DNA from: Mechercharimyces sp. CAU 1602
GTDB lineage: Bacteria; Bacillota; Bacilli; Thermoactinomycetales; JANTPT01
Reading direction: 5' to 3'
Length of the DNA: 64,000 nt
Assembly: GCF_024753565.1 (NCBI RefSeq)
Contig: NZ_JANTPT010000001.1
Coordinates: 1,197,969-1,261,968 of the forward strand
A program made the position numbers and the translations under genes. Below the pieces are notes generated by a model. The model saw only the letters and a list, made by a program, of their open reading frames with translations, did no database searches and was not told the origin of the DNA. Position 1 is the first letter of the stretch. Each line of letters opens with the position of its first letter. Shown here piece by piece: positions 16,149-25,191 of this stretch.

Positions 16149-18101
16149 TTACATCACCCGCTTAAACAGCTTTTCCAAATCATAGCTGGAAAAGTGCACA
16201 AAAATAGGGCGTCCATGCGGACAAGTATAAGGCGTATGACAATTATATAGTTGGGTAAACAGCGCTTCCATCTCTTCCTGACGCAAACGACGATTCGCTT
16301 TGATCGCTGCTTTGCACGCCATCATTTTGGCGCCCTCATCACGCAACCATTCCACCCGAACCTCGCCTTTTTGCTCCAGCCAGCCCATCATTTCACGAAT
16401 AAGTTCTTCCTCGCTTCCCTGCGGAAACCAGCGTGGATGTGATCGCACTAGATAGGTGGTTCCCCCGAATGACTCCGGCTCAACCCCCACTTTATGCAGC
16501 TGCTCACGATAACGCTCGATCACTTGAGCCTCTGAAGCAGTACATTCCAAGGTAAGAGGAACGAGTAGGGACTGGTGTTCAAATGATCCTTCCGCCATTT
16601 TTTGCATAAAGCGCTCATAGTAAATCCGTTCATGTGCTGCATGCTGATCCACTAAATAAAATCCATCATCTGATTCAGCCACGATATAGGTTCCATGTAC
16701 TTGAGCAAGTGGACGAAACGCTGGTAGCGTTTGAGACGAACTCTCGTAAGAATAGGTCTTGTTCTCCTCCTTGAGCTTAGGCCCCTCTTCTAAGATAGAC
16801 GGCGACGTTAGCTTCGTCGAGTCTATCTTAGAAGGTTGGCTCTCTGACGGACTTCTCCCATCAGGAAGCATGCCATCCGTATGCTCTTGGCCCTCCTCTG
16901 TACCCTGTTGTGCCAGTCGATAAAGCCGATCACTTGGAAAAACAACCTGTTCACGTATCTTTCCTGGAAGAGGTGATGATGGCTCTTTCTCTTGCTTTGA
17001 CATCTCCGACCACAATCGTTGTTGCTGTGGCTTTTCATCCTGGCGCTGCCGCAAAGTTACTTGTGAGCCATCCCCACTCTTGGCGCGCTTCATATCCACA
17101 GCGGGAATCAACTGCTCTTGGTGCCAGCGCTTCTTTAATGTCTGTTCAATCAGCGAAAATAACGAGTCTTCCTTACTTAGACGCACTTCTAACTTTGCTG
17201 GGTGCACATTTACATCCATCAACTTAGGATCCATCGTAATCGCCAACACGACGATGGGAAAACGCCCAATGGGGAGCAAGGTATCAAAGGCACGCGTTAC
17301 AGCCTTAGCTAACTTCATACTGCGTACATAGCGACCGTTGATAATCGTGGAAATATAGGTGCGATTGGCACGTGTTACTTCTGGACGCGCCGCCCATCCC
17401 TCTATGTGATAATCTACATCCTCCCCTTGAAAAGAGACCATTTTACTCGCCACTTGCTTTCCATATAAGGACATAATAGCATGCAGGCGCTTACCATCAC
17501 CTGTCGTATGAAACAACTGCTTTCCATTATGGCGCAATAAAAAACCCACTTCTGGATGTGCCAATGCGAGCCTTCCCACATAATCGGCTACATGACTAAT
17601 TTCAGTGTTGACCGTTTTAAGGTATTTCAAACGAGCTGGTGTATTGAAGAACAGATCTTCCACCTTTACCTCTGTCCCTTGAGGGTGTGCTGTATCTGTC
17701 AGCGAAATCACTTTACCCCCTTCTATTCTCATCTGGGTAGGCGCGTTCTCTGAACCATCATGTGTTTTCACTGTAACGCGGGCGACAGAAGCAATGCTAG
17801 GTAGTGCTTCTCCACGAAACCCGAGTGTCCGGATAGAATAAAGGTCTCGATCTCTCCGGATCTTACTGGTAGCATGGCGACTAAATGCACGTTCCACATC
17901 GCTTCGTTCCATACCCTCTCCATTATCTGAGACTCGGATAGAGCGGATGCCCCCCTCTTCGATTTCAATCTGAATACGAGTTGCCTTTGCATCCAACCCG
18001 TTCTCAACCAATTCTTTTACCACCGAGGCAGGTCGCTCCACTACCTCGCCTGCCGCAATCTGATTGGCTAAATGCTCATCCATGATATGGATTTTAGCCA
18101 T
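16149..18101 (-). CDS. mutL: DNA mismatch repair protein MutL
   Basis: 650 residues. MutL links mismatch recognition by MutS to strand incision. The GHKL ATPase domain opens with IAAGEVVERPASVVKELVENGLDA, then VSDNGEGM and TLGFRGEALPSIASV. The transducer domain includes DVNVHPAKLEVR. After a variable acidic/Ser-rich linker (about 340-450), the C-terminal dimerisation domain carries the endonuclease motif DQHAAHERIYYE, plus ACR-like MACKAAIK and CPHGRPIFV. It is therefore an endonuclease-type MutL as in other organisms lacking MutH. It starts 18 bases after mutS. Confidence 0.98.
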   Translation of the reverse strand: MAKIHIMDEHLANQIAAGEVVERPASVVKELVENGLDAKATRIQIEIEEGGIRSIRVSDNGEGMERSDVERAFSRHATSKIRRDRDLYSIRTLGFRGEALPSIASVARVTVKTHDGSENAPTQMRIEGGKVISLTDTAHPQGTEVKVEDLFFNTPARLKYLKTVNTEISHVADYVGRLALAHPEVGFLLRHNGKQLFHTTGDGKRLHAIMSLYGKQVASKMVSFQGEDVDYHIEGWAARPEVTRANRTYISTIINGRYVRSMKLAKAVTRAFDTLLPIGRFPIVVLAITMDPKLMDVNVHPAKLEVRLSKEDSLFSLIEQTLKKRWHQEQLIPAVDMKRAKSGDGSQVTLRQRQDEKPQQQRLWSEMSKQEKEPSSPLPGKIREQVVFPSDRLYRLAQQGTEEGQEHTDGMLPDGRSPSESQPSKIDSTKLTSPSILEEGPKLKEENKTYSYESSSQTLPAFRPLAQVHGTYIVAESDDGFYLVDQHAAHERIYYERFMQKMAEGSFEHQSLLVPLTLECTASEAQVIERYREQLHKVGVEPESFGGTTYLVRSHPRWFPQGSEEELIREMMGWLEQKGEVRVEWLRDEGAKMMACKAAIKANRRLRQEEMEALFTQLYNCHTPYTCPHGRPIFVHFSSYDLEKLFKRVM

Positions 18102-18119
18102 CCATCATCGCCTCCACCT

Positions 18120-20735
18120 CTACTCTTTCTTCACTAAACGTTGCTGTAACTCATGCAAAAATTGTACTGTCGCGAGTGGGGCTTCTGTCATCACATTCCA
18201 AGAAGTCAACTCTTCTAAGACAGATGCTTCAACTGGACACTTTTCACTCACCGACGTCAACTCCACCGTATTTTCCTGTAATTGAAAAAGGTCTAGTTGT
18301 AGACTGGCCGCACTTTCTTTTTCATTATCATTTTCCAACTGGTCTAATATCACCTGAGCGCGTTGAATTACCTGCTCCGGCAATCCTGCCAATTCTGCTA
18401 CTTGAATTCCATAACTACGATCACTGCGCCCAGGTGCTACCTGATGCAAAAAGACGACCTGACCTTCCTTTTCCACACAGCGAACATGCACATTAACTAC
18501 GCCCGCTAACTCTTGTTCTAAGTGCGTTAATTCGTGATAATGAGTAGAAAACAACGTTTTGGCTCCAACACGATCGTGAATATATTCAACAATAGCATGT
18601 GCCAACGCCATGCCATCAAAAGTGGAGGTGCCACGACCTACCTCATCCAACAGAATCAAACTGCGTGGTGTTGCTTGTCGTAATGCTCCGCAAGTCTCTG
18701 CCATCTCCACCATAAATGTACTTTGTCCACCAGCAAGATCATCGGCTGCCCCGATCCGAGTAAAGATTCGATCCAACACAGGTAATTGTGCCGATGTAGC
18801 TGGAACAAAACACCCGATTTGACCCATAATCGCAATCAAGGCTACCTGACGCATATAAGTGCTCTTACCCGCCATATTCGGACCTGTGATCAAAAGCAGC
18901 TGATTATGGTCATCCATCATAAGATCATTGGGGACAAAAACCTCTCCCCCCACTGCTGCTTCCACCACTGGATGGCGGCCTTCTTTAATATAAAATTGAC
19001 CGTCGATCGACAATGTCGGCCTTACATAATGATGACGACTAGCAATAACAGCAAACGAGTGCAACACGTCTAATTGTGCGATCCGTTCTGCCACTTGTTG
19101 CAGCTTAGCAATATGGTGAGCAATCTGTTCCCGTACCTGCACAAATCGCTCATACTCCAATTCTGTAGATCGATCCTGTGCATCCAAGATCAGTTGTTCT
19201 CTTTCTTTTAACTCTGGTGTAATATAACGCTCAGCATTAGAGAGCGTTTGTTTCCGTTGATATCGCTCTTGCGGAACTAAATGTAAGTTAGACTTTGTCA
19301 CTTCAATAAAATAACCAAATACTTTGTTATAGCGAACCTTTAATGATTTAATCCCAGTCAATTCGCGCTCTTGTTGCTCGAATCGGGCCAGCCACCCCTT
19401 CCCATCAGCTTGAATATCCCGAAGCCGATCCAATTCATCATCAAAACCAACACGGATGATCCCTCCATCTTTAACGGAAATGGGAGCCTCCTCTTCAATC
19501 GCTTCTGCAATAAGGCTACTCACTTCAGTACATGGATCTAGTTCAGCTTCCAGTTGAGCGAGCAACCCACTATTCACGCGTAATAATAAAGCTTTTATCT
19601 GCGGCACTTGTTCCAAAGAGCGACGTAATGACAACAACTCTCGCGCATTGATGGAGCCATAAGCAAGCCGAGAACTAAGGCGTTCCAAATCATATACTTT
19701 TTTTAATACTTCCCGCACTTCTTCTAAAAGTAAACGCTCCGCTATCAAAGCCTCAACAGCGTCTAAACGTGCTGAAATCTCATTCGCATCGATTAATGGC
19801 TTGTCCAACCACTTTTTTAACATGCGACTTCCCATCGAGGTGCCCGTATGGTCGAGTAGATCAAGAAGCGATCCTTTCCGTTTACCTGTACGCAACGTTT
19901 GCGTCAGTTCAAGGTTGCGACGAGCAGCTTCATCTAACACCATATGTTCTTCTGTGTAATATCGATGAAGACGGCGCAGATGAGTAAGAGACCTCTTTTG
20001 CGTCTGTCCTAAGTAATGAAGCAACACTCCACATCCACGTTTAATCGCATCAGGGAGATTATCAATAGATTCGTGAGGAAATTGTTGCTCTAACGCTTGT
20101 TCCACTTTTTCTTCCGTAAGGTAAGTCGTCGCCTCTAATACTGTAATTAATGAGGATAGCCGCTGCTTCATCTGCGTGAGAAACTCCTGCTGATCAGCTA
20201 ACTTGGGATCAACAATCACCTCACGCGGTCGGTAGCTTGCCGCTTCATCTAACCAGCGTTGCTGATCGTCAGCAAATTCTGTAGCATAACATTCGCCTGT
20301 CGACAGATCTGTAGCCACTAATGACCATTGCTTTTGATCACCAGCCAATACTATCAAAAAATTATTCTCTTTCTCTGCGAGCATCTGATCTTCAATCACC
20401 GTACCGGGTGTGACAATCCGTACCACCTCACGCCGCACTACCCCTTTGGCTGTTGCAGGATCCTCAACTTGCTCACATATTGCTACTTTATACCCTTTTT
20501 CAATTAGACGCTGTACATATGCACCACTCGAGTGGTGTGGCACTCCGCACATCGGGATGCGCTCCCCGCCACCCCCATCGCGACTGGTTAATGTGATCTC
20601 TAATTCTGTTGCACAACGCGTAGCATCTTCAAAAAACATTTCATAAAAATCACCTAAACGAAAAAATAAAAAGGCATCGGGGACCTCTGCCTTAATCGAT
20701 AGATACTGTTGTATCATCGGAGTATATGTGGTCAC
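18120..20735 (-). CDS. mutS: DNA mismatch repair protein MutS
   Basis: 871 residues, the usual MutS length. Domain I carries the mismatch-wedging Phe and Glu in FFRLGDFYEMF. The connector, core and clamp follow, then the ABC-type ATPase: Walker A TGPNMAGKSTYMRQVALI, signature region DLAGGQSTFMVEM, Walker B LILLDEVGRGTSTFDG, and STHYHELT. The start is GTG at 20735, 9 bases after GGAGG. The last ~60 residues are a weakly conserved linker to a dimer/tetramer segment. It heads the mutS-mutL-methyltransferase-miaA-hfq cluster. Confidence 0.98.
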   Translation of the reverse strand: MTTYTPMIQQYLSIKAEVPDAFLFFRLGDFYEMFFEDATRCATELEITLTSRDGGGGERIPMCGVPHHSSGAYVQRLIEKGYKVAICEQVEDPATAKGVVRREVVRIVTPGTVIEDQMLAEKENNFLIVLAGDQKQWSLVATDLSTGECYATEFADDQQRWLDEAASYRPREVIVDPKLADQQEFLTQMKQRLSSLITVLEATTYLTEEKVEQALEQQFPHESIDNLPDAIKRGCGVLLHYLGQTQKRSLTHLRRLHRYYTEEHMVLDEAARRNLELTQTLRTGKRKGSLLDLLDHTGTSMGSRMLKKWLDKPLIDANEISARLDAVEALIAERLLLEEVREVLKKVYDLERLSSRLAYGSINARELLSLRRSLEQVPQIKALLLRVNSGLLAQLEAELDPCTEVSSLIAEAIEEEAPISVKDGGIIRVGFDDELDRLRDIQADGKGWLARFEQQERELTGIKSLKVRYNKVFGYFIEVTKSNLHLVPQERYQRKQTLSNAERYITPELKEREQLILDAQDRSTELEYERFVQVREQIAHHIAKLQQVAERIAQLDVLHSFAVIASRHHYVRPTLSIDGQFYIKEGRHPVVEAAVGGEVFVPNDLMMDDHNQLLLITGPNMAGKSTYMRQVALIAIMGQIGCFVPATSAQLPVLDRIFTRIGAADDLAGGQSTFMVEMAETCGALRQATPRSLILLDEVGRGTSTFDGMALAHAIVEYIHDRVGAKTLFSTHYHELTHLEQELAGVVNVHVRCVEKEGQVVFLHQVAPGRSDRSYGIQVAELAGLPEQVIQRAQVILDQLENDNEKESAASLQLDLFQLQENTVELTSVSEKCPVEASVLEELTSWNVMTEAPLATVQFLHELQQRLVKKE

Positions 20736-20798
20736 TACGTTATACCTCCGAAACTCTATTTTTCTTTACTGCATTCATCTTATCATGTCTTAATTCTA

Positions 20799-22187
20799 CT
20801 AGACAAGCAGATCTGATCCCCCGATGGATATGTTCCACATCGTGCGAAAATCTTTTGTTTCATCCCACACCTGTCCTGCACAAAGCGAATCAAAGTATGG
20901 ATCGAGCATTTCTTCATACCTAGGATAGTACTCTAAGGCCTGCAACTCCAACCAAATATCATAAATAATATCTCCCACGACTCGCTTGTTCCCCTCATAA
21001 TACGCCTGTTGTCTCTCTTCTGTCGATAGTGGCTCATACCGTAACAGAGGATAAGAGCTTGCAACCAGCTGTCCTAATGCCATCACACCACACGTAATTA
21101 CGGGAGAGACGAGCCAACTTGGGAGGGTACGATATTCAAACCCCCCATGGGGTTGACGGCGAAAGTCCCCCAAAAAGCCATATCGCGGACGACGCAGAAT
21201 TCCTCTCGGATCTTCTGCAAGCACCAATGGTAACGCGAGGTATTGATCGAGAGCACGAAGGAGGGGGAAGTTAAGATCAAGGCCACTAAAGTGAATATGC
21301 CCACCTAAAGGAAGCCTTGCAACAGGCAACCCTCCTGCTAGCCACTTCACATTCTCCTTTGGAACCAGGTGATTTGCATGCAATAACCCCTGGTACATGC
21401 GCAGAATCACTTTCTTGGGATCACTGCTAGGTGTAGGGCGCAACTCAACCAGGGGTTTATTTTCACGATTTTCTCCCTGCCATATAGCATCACATCCTAC
21501 CTTACCGTCCTTTGGAAAGTAATCTGATGCAAATACAATCTCCCCTGTTCTCGTATCTCGCATAATAAATTCAGGATCAGCGCCGAGCATAATGGATTCC
21601 GGTCTAGTCGTCATATTAGGTAAACGATTAATGTATGATACGATCGCTTCACAAAATGCCTCTTTAATTGTATCGTTCATACGGGGGTTTATTACCACAT
21701 CAATTACTTTCAATTTTTTACGTTGAAAAAGCCCAATTTTAACAACACCATAGTCCAACCCTAAAGCATAAATAGCTCTAACTGCGAGAGTGGAGACATG
21801 ACGGCTCTCGCGGTTCTTCATATTAACTGCAATTCGCTGGAAAGTAGGCTTTCTTGTCTTTTTGCCGGTAGCCAACCACACCGTCTCTTCTTTCGATTTG
21901 TAGATCAACAACGCATCCGTTTGAAACACTGCAACCACATACTGTGACAGGCATCCTCCCTCATCATCGGCATACGCTATCCCATGCATAGAAAAGCAGA
22001 AGGAACGCTGTTCTCTCGACTGATACATCTCCACCATTTGCTTGCGATTCAACGTGAAGATGGAGGCAGCGTACGGCATATAGCTCCTAATTCTAAGGGA
22101 GGAAACCAATTTCCCATCGTCTGTGATCATCTGTTGACGAATGAGTTGATCTGTTACTTCACCATTCGTATCAGATAGGGAAACCAT
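20799..22187 (-). CDS. Amidoligase-domain protein (COOH.NH2 ligase, phage-type family)
   Basis: 462 residues from the ATG at 22187, which follows AAGGGG; an upstream ATG at 22226 lacks a site. The C-terminal half starts at MLGADPEFIM (about 200-209) and includes ELRPTPSSDP, GGHIHFSGLDL and GGFEYRTLPSWL. These are the Glu/Arg/His motifs of the putative COOH.NH2 ligase (amidoligase) family in the glutamine-synthetase-like fold, expected to form isopeptide or amide bonds with ATP. The N-terminal 190 residues contain ALGLDYGVVKIGL and VIDVVINPRM, faintly reminiscent of the tail of YheC-like ATP-grasp domains. It lies between cotE and mutS, so a spore-surface role is plausible, but this is inference from position. 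Confidence 0.75.
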   Translation of the reverse strand: MVSLSDTNGEVTDQLIRQQMITDDGKLVSSLRIRSYMPYAASIFTLNRKQMVEMYQSREQRSFCFSMHGIAYADDEGGCLSQYVVAVFQTDALLIYKSKEETVWLATGKKTRKPTFQRIAVNMKNRESRHVSTLAVRAIYALGLDYGVVKIGLFQRKKLKVIDVVINPRMNDTIKEAFCEAIVSYINRLPNMTTRPESIMLGADPEFIMRDTRTGEIVFASDYFPKDGKVGCDAIWQGENRENKPLVELRPTPSSDPKKVILRMYQGLLHANHLVPKENVKWLAGGLPVARLPLGGHIHFSGLDLNFPLLRALDQYLALPLVLAEDPRGILRRPRYGFLGDFRRQPHGGFEYRTLPSWLVSPVITCGVMALGQLVASSYPLLRYEPLSTEERQQAYYEGNKRVVGDIIYDIWLELQALEYYPRYEEMLDPYFDSLCAGQVWDETKDFRTMWNISIGGSDLLV

Positions 22188-22275
22188 GGCTTTTCCCCTT
22201 TCTAAACCAAAAGGATTCCCAGTCAACCTGTTGCTAAGATATGTGGGAAATGATAAAAGTGTTAGTGAAAACTCT

Positions 22276-22307
22276 GATAAAAAGAAAAAGGAGGCCAGCG
22301 CCTCCCC
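22276..22307 (-). terminator. Terminator of cotE
   Basis: GGAGGC-GCTG-GCCTCC stem (minus strand reading) followed by TTTTTCTTTTT, about 25 bases after the cotE stop. Confidence 0.85.
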
Positions 22308-22328
22308 CTAAGCCCCTGAAACTAAACC

Positions 22329-22904
22329 CTAATTGTCTAGATCGTCAATGACCAGATCATCAGGATCTAGCTCTTCAAACTCTTGTCCTGAACCTTGGTT
22401 AAGATCAAATCCTTTATCATCCAGATCATCATACGCCGATGGATAAACTGCAATACACACTCTTCTGTCTCCCAACATCTCGACGGAGAATTCACGTTCT
22501 ACTCGAACAAGAATACTGTTCCCAGATCCCGATATGGTTGCCTCAACACAGTTGGGGGCTTGCACTGCGAGAGCACTCACCTCCACATGACTGTCTCTCA
22601 TACTACGGTCATAATCAGATAGCGGAATTTGTTCAACATAATGTACCGTTTCCTTCATGACATCGGTCTTCGTATTTTTCTCATACGAATACCATACGTT
22701 TACATCATAACTTCCCGTAACTTCTACTGTGTCGTCTCGCTTCATGGCATCATAAGAATGATTAATGATCCACGCCCCCAAAACGCTGGAAATACCTTCT
22801 GGGGGATGAATGGTATGTGTTGCATTCGAAAACTTGCGTCCTTTACCGCAAACAGCTTTAGTGACAATATGACGATATTGCATCCCATTATTTCTAGCTG
22901 ACAT
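22329..22904 (-). CDS. cotE: Spore coat morphogenetic protein CotE
   Basis: 191 residues. CotE drives assembly of the outer spore coat around the forespore. Clear family matches are REIVTKAV-like RHIVTKAVCGKGRKF near the start, SSVLGAWIINHSYDA, DVNVWYSYEKNTKTDV, and VQAPNCVEATIS, ending in the usual very acidic C-terminal tail (EELDPDDLVIDDLD). A longer open frame extends upstream, but the ATG at 22904 follows GAGGAGGG closely and gives the family N-terminus. It is its own transcription unit: ricA ends in a terminator just upstream, and cotE has its own terminator. A CATACATAT element 34 bases upstream of the start could be a sporulation-sigma -10. Confidence 0.96.
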   Translation of the reverse strand: MSARNNGMQYRHIVTKAVCGKGRKFSNATHTIHPPEGISSVLGAWIINHSYDAMKRDDTVEVTGSYDVNVWYSYEKNTKTDVMKETVHYVEQIPLSDYDRSMRDSHVEVSALAVQAPNCVEATISGSGNSILVRVEREFSVEMLGDRRVCIAVYPSAYDDLDDKGFDLNQGSGQEFEELDPDDLVIDDLDN

Positions 22905-22937
22905 TAAATTCCCTCCTCGAAGCAATCGTTCAATATC

Positions 22938-22946
22938 ATATGTATG
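22938..22946 (-). promoter_or_regulatory. Candidate sigma-E/sigma-K -10 element of cotE
   Basis: Minus strand CATACATAT resembles the sigma-E -10 (CATACANT) about 34 bases before the cotE ATG. No good -35 is visible at the expected distance, so this is tentative. B. subtilis cotE is known to use sigma-E and sigma-K promoters. Confidence 0.4.
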
Positions 22947-22965
22947 CGGGGCATATGTCCAGGGT

Positions 22966-22995
22966 GCAAAAAACCCACGGATTTTCCGTGGGTTC
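22966..22995 (-). terminator. Terminator of miaB-ricA
   Basis: AACCCACGG/CCGTGGGTT stem with a 4-base loop; followed on the minus strand by TTTTTTGC. Confidence 0.88.
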
Positions 22996-23008
22996 TTTAA
23001 AAAAATTT

Positions 23009-23422
23009 TTATGAACAAGCACATGGGCCGCCATTTCCACATCCCGAAGGGGCTACATTCCCTGTTTCTACCTCGATTTGGTCGGTGACGGCAACCGCCA
23101 ATGTTTGTTGAATCATTTGCAACAAATCATTTACCATCATTTGCGATTGTTGATACTCTCGTACTATAGGGAGGGTGTCCAGCTGTTGATTTAACTCGTC
23201 TAACTCTACTTCCACCTGCCCAATGTGCGCCTCTTTCTGATAATGCTTCGCATGCACCAATTCTTTTTGCTTTTTCTTAATCATTTCGATGAGTTGTTGT
23301 ACACGTTCACTACGATCGATCTGTGCTTCTGCACTACGAAAAGAAGCCACTTCATCTACTTGGGTCAGCTCTTCACCAAAATGACGAGCTAAACTCAGAA
23401 CATCTTGTCTCATCTTAGCCAT
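23009..23422 (-). CDS. ricA: RicA (YmcA), subunit of the RicAFT complex
   Basis: 137 residues, YlbF/YmcA family. In B. subtilis RicA joins RicF and RicT to direct RNase Y-dependent mRNA maturation, biofilm formation, competence and sporulation. The helical body ([51 protein letters not shown]) fits. The C-terminus ends [11 protein letters not shown] with Cys at 128, 134 and 136, a CX5CXC arrangement consistent with the Fe-S-binding tail reported for RicA. I start at the ATG at 23422, nine bases after AGGTGG; it overlaps the miaB stop by 8 bases, so the two are coupled. An upstream ATG at 23455 is deep in miaB and unlikely. Confidence 0.92.
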   Translation of the reverse strand: MAKMRQDVLSLARHFGEELTQVDEVASFRSAEAQIDRSERVQQLIEMIKKKQKELVHAKHYQKEAHIGQVEVELDELNQQLDTLPIVREYQQSQMMVNDLLQMIQQTLAVAVTDQIEVETGNVAPSGCGNGGPCACS

Positions 23423-24890
23423 GTAGAGCTTCCACCTCTCCCACCCATTCGCCATCGAGTGACCAGGTTTTAGGAGTGGTAATCTTCACATACGTCATTT
23501 TCCCAATCAAAGATTTGGGAGCCACAAAGTTAACCAGCTTGTTGCTACGAGTGCGTCCCGAAAGCACTTCCTCATTTTTCTTACTTTCACCTTCCACTAA
23601 CACTTCAACCACGTGACCTTGTAGTGCTTGATTCTTCCGCAGACTAATCTCCTCTTGCAAGCGATTTAAACGTTGCAGACGCTCTTTTTTCACTTCCATC
23701 GGAATATCATCTTTCATCTTGGCTGCTGGCGTTCCCTCGCGGGGGGAATAAATGAAGGTAAAGGCAGAATCATATTCCACTTCCCTCATTAATGAAAGCG
23801 TATCTTCAAACTGCTCATCTGTCTCCCCAGGGAAGCCCACAATAATATCGGTTGTCAGCACCACATTAGGAATAGCCGCTTTCATACGCTCTACCAAATC
23901 CAAATATTTCTCGCGTGTATACTTGCGCGCCATCATCTTCAAAATTTGAGTATTCCCTGATTGTGCTGGCAAGTGGATATGCTCTACCAGATTTCCGCCC
24001 TTTGCCAATACATCAATCAAGTGATTATCGAAATCACGTGGATGACTCGTCGTAAAGCGCACACGTGGAATACCAATCTGCCGTACTTCATCCATTAAAT
24101 CGCCAAAGGTATACGAAATATCGGAGAAGTCTTTTCCATACGCATTTACATTTTGGCCTAGCAACGTCACTTCTTGATAACCGAGGCGTGCCAAATGACG
24201 CACTTCATCTAATACATCCTGTGGGCGCCGACTTCGTTCCTTTCCTCTCGTGTAAGGAACAATACAGTACGTACAAAACTTATCGCACCCATACATAATA
24301 TTAACCCAAGCTTTTAGTCCGTCCTGCCTTACCTTGGGAATATTTTCTACAATGTCGCCTTCCTTGGACCACACCTCGATAACCATCTCTTTACTGAGTA
24401 ATGCATTGCGAAGTAAATGAGGGACACGATGAATGTTGTGCGTACCGAAGATAAGATCTACATGCTGATGCTTCTGCAAGATACGATTAACCACCGCTTC
24501 TTCTTGCGACATGCACCCGCATACCCCTAATATCAGGTCAGGGTTTTCCAATTTCAAATTCTTCATACGTCCAATTCCGCCAAACACTTTGTCCTCAGCA
24601 TTTTCACGAATCGCACATGTATTAAAGAGAATGACATCCGCCTGACGCTCTTCTTCTGTCTCTTCATATCCCATCTGTTCCAACATACCCGCAATCGTTT
24701 CGCTATCATGCACATTCATTTGACAGCCATACGTTCTAATCATATATTTTTTACCGGCACCAACACCGCGCATATCTTCTGGAATTTGTTCAAAGTCTAA
24801 CACTTGAACTTTTTCTTTTCCTCGTCTTTTCGCCGCCTTCAAATCAGGCTGTATAAAATAATGCTCCACATCTTTGATATTCTGACTCAT
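23415..24890 (-). CDS. miaB: tRNA-2-methylthio-N6-dimethylallyladenosine synthase MiaB
   Basis: 491 residues. A radical-SAM methylthiotransferase that completes ms2i6A37 on tRNAs first modified by MiaA. UPF0004 domain: [38 protein letters not shown] give three Cys for one Fe-S cluster. Radical-SAM motif [20 protein letters not shown] holds CX3CX2C for the second. The TRAM domain at the end includes VLVEGESKK. The extra 60-residue N-terminal extension is normal for Bacillus MiaB (YmcB). A strong sigma-A promoter lies about 85 bases upstream, and ricA follows with overlapping ends. Confidence 0.97.
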   Translation of the reverse strand: MSQNIKDVEHYFIQPDLKAAKRRGKEKVQVLDFEQIPEDMRGVGAGKKYMIRTYGCQMNVHDSETIAGMLEQMGYEETEEERQADVILFNTCAIRENAEDKVFGGIGRMKNLKLENPDLILGVCGCMSQEEAVVNRILQKHQHVDLIFGTHNIHRVPHLLRNALLSKEMVIEVWSKEGDIVENIPKVRQDGLKAWVNIMYGCDKFCTYCIVPYTRGKERSRRPQDVLDEVRHLARLGYQEVTLLGQNVNAYGKDFSDISYTFGDLMDEVRQIGIPRVRFTTSHPRDFDNHLIDVLAKGGNLVEHIHLPAQSGNTQILKMMARKYTREKYLDLVERMKAAIPNVVLTTDIIVGFPGETDEQFEDTLSLMREVEYDSAFTFIYSPREGTPAAKMKDDIPMEVKKERLQRLNRLQEEISLRKNQALQGHVVEVLVEGESKKNEEVLSGRTRSNKLVNFVAPKSLIGKMTYVKITTPKTWSLDGEWVGEVEALHG

Positions 24891-24974
24891 CTATGCTCAA
24901 CCCCTCTACTCGATGAGTTTGTCATATACATTTTACACTGAAGGATAGAAGTAACTAACGTAATTCATCCTTAT

Positions 24975-25003
24975 ATTATAACGAATCTAAGAGGGGTGGG
25001 CAA
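24975..25003 (-). promoter_or_regulatory. Sigma-A promoter of miaB-ricA
   Basis: Minus strand TTGCCC, 17 bases, TATAAT. It begins right after the terminator of the HTH-TPR/peptide cassette. Confidence 0.78.
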
Positions 25004-25008
25004 TGTAA

Positions 25009-25041
25009 AAAACCCGAACCGGATGGTTCGGGTTTTTATAT
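25009..25041 (-). terminator. Terminator of the HTH-TPR/peptide cassette
   Basis: AAACCCGAACC/GGTTCGGGTTT stem with a 4-base loop followed on the minus strand by TTTTTTAC, ten bases past the peptide gene stop. Confidence 0.9.
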
Positions 25042-25050
25042 CACAATCCC

Positions 25051-25191
25051 TTAAGGAAAGCTTGGATCTAGTTCTCTTTGATCAACCTTCATTTCAACTG
25101 CATGAGTAGTGGAAATATCAATCGTTGCCGTTGCTGATAATACTCCAATTGAGATACAAACAACTGTGATAAATACCTTAAATGATGTCAC
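25051..25191 (-). CDS. Short secreted pre-peptide, Phr-like signalling peptide precursor
   Basis: 46 residues, GTG start at 25191, stop at 25053-25051. It begins inside the last codons of the upstream HTH-TPR regulator in another frame (14-base overlap), as phr genes do with rap genes. The N-terminus MTSFKVFITVVCISIGVLSA has a Lys followed by a hydrophobic core. SATATID then offers a signal-peptidase-type AXA site, and the polar tail ends QRELDPSFP. An in-frame TAA sits two codons before the GTG, so this is the only sensible start. The ribosome site (AGAGAGG) is 12 bases away and weak, suggesting coupling to the regulator. By analogy with Phr, PapR or NprX, the active peptide would be the C-terminal 5-8 residues, re-imported by an oligopeptide permease. 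No homology was tested. Confidence 0.72.
   Translation of the reverse strand: MTSFKVFITVVCISIGVLSATATIDISTTHAVEMKVDQRELDPSFP

Noticed and set aside
22905-23042. N-terminal extension of CotE
   Set aside because: It crosses the miaB-ricA terminator and does not match the family; the ATG at 22904 has a strong ribosome site.
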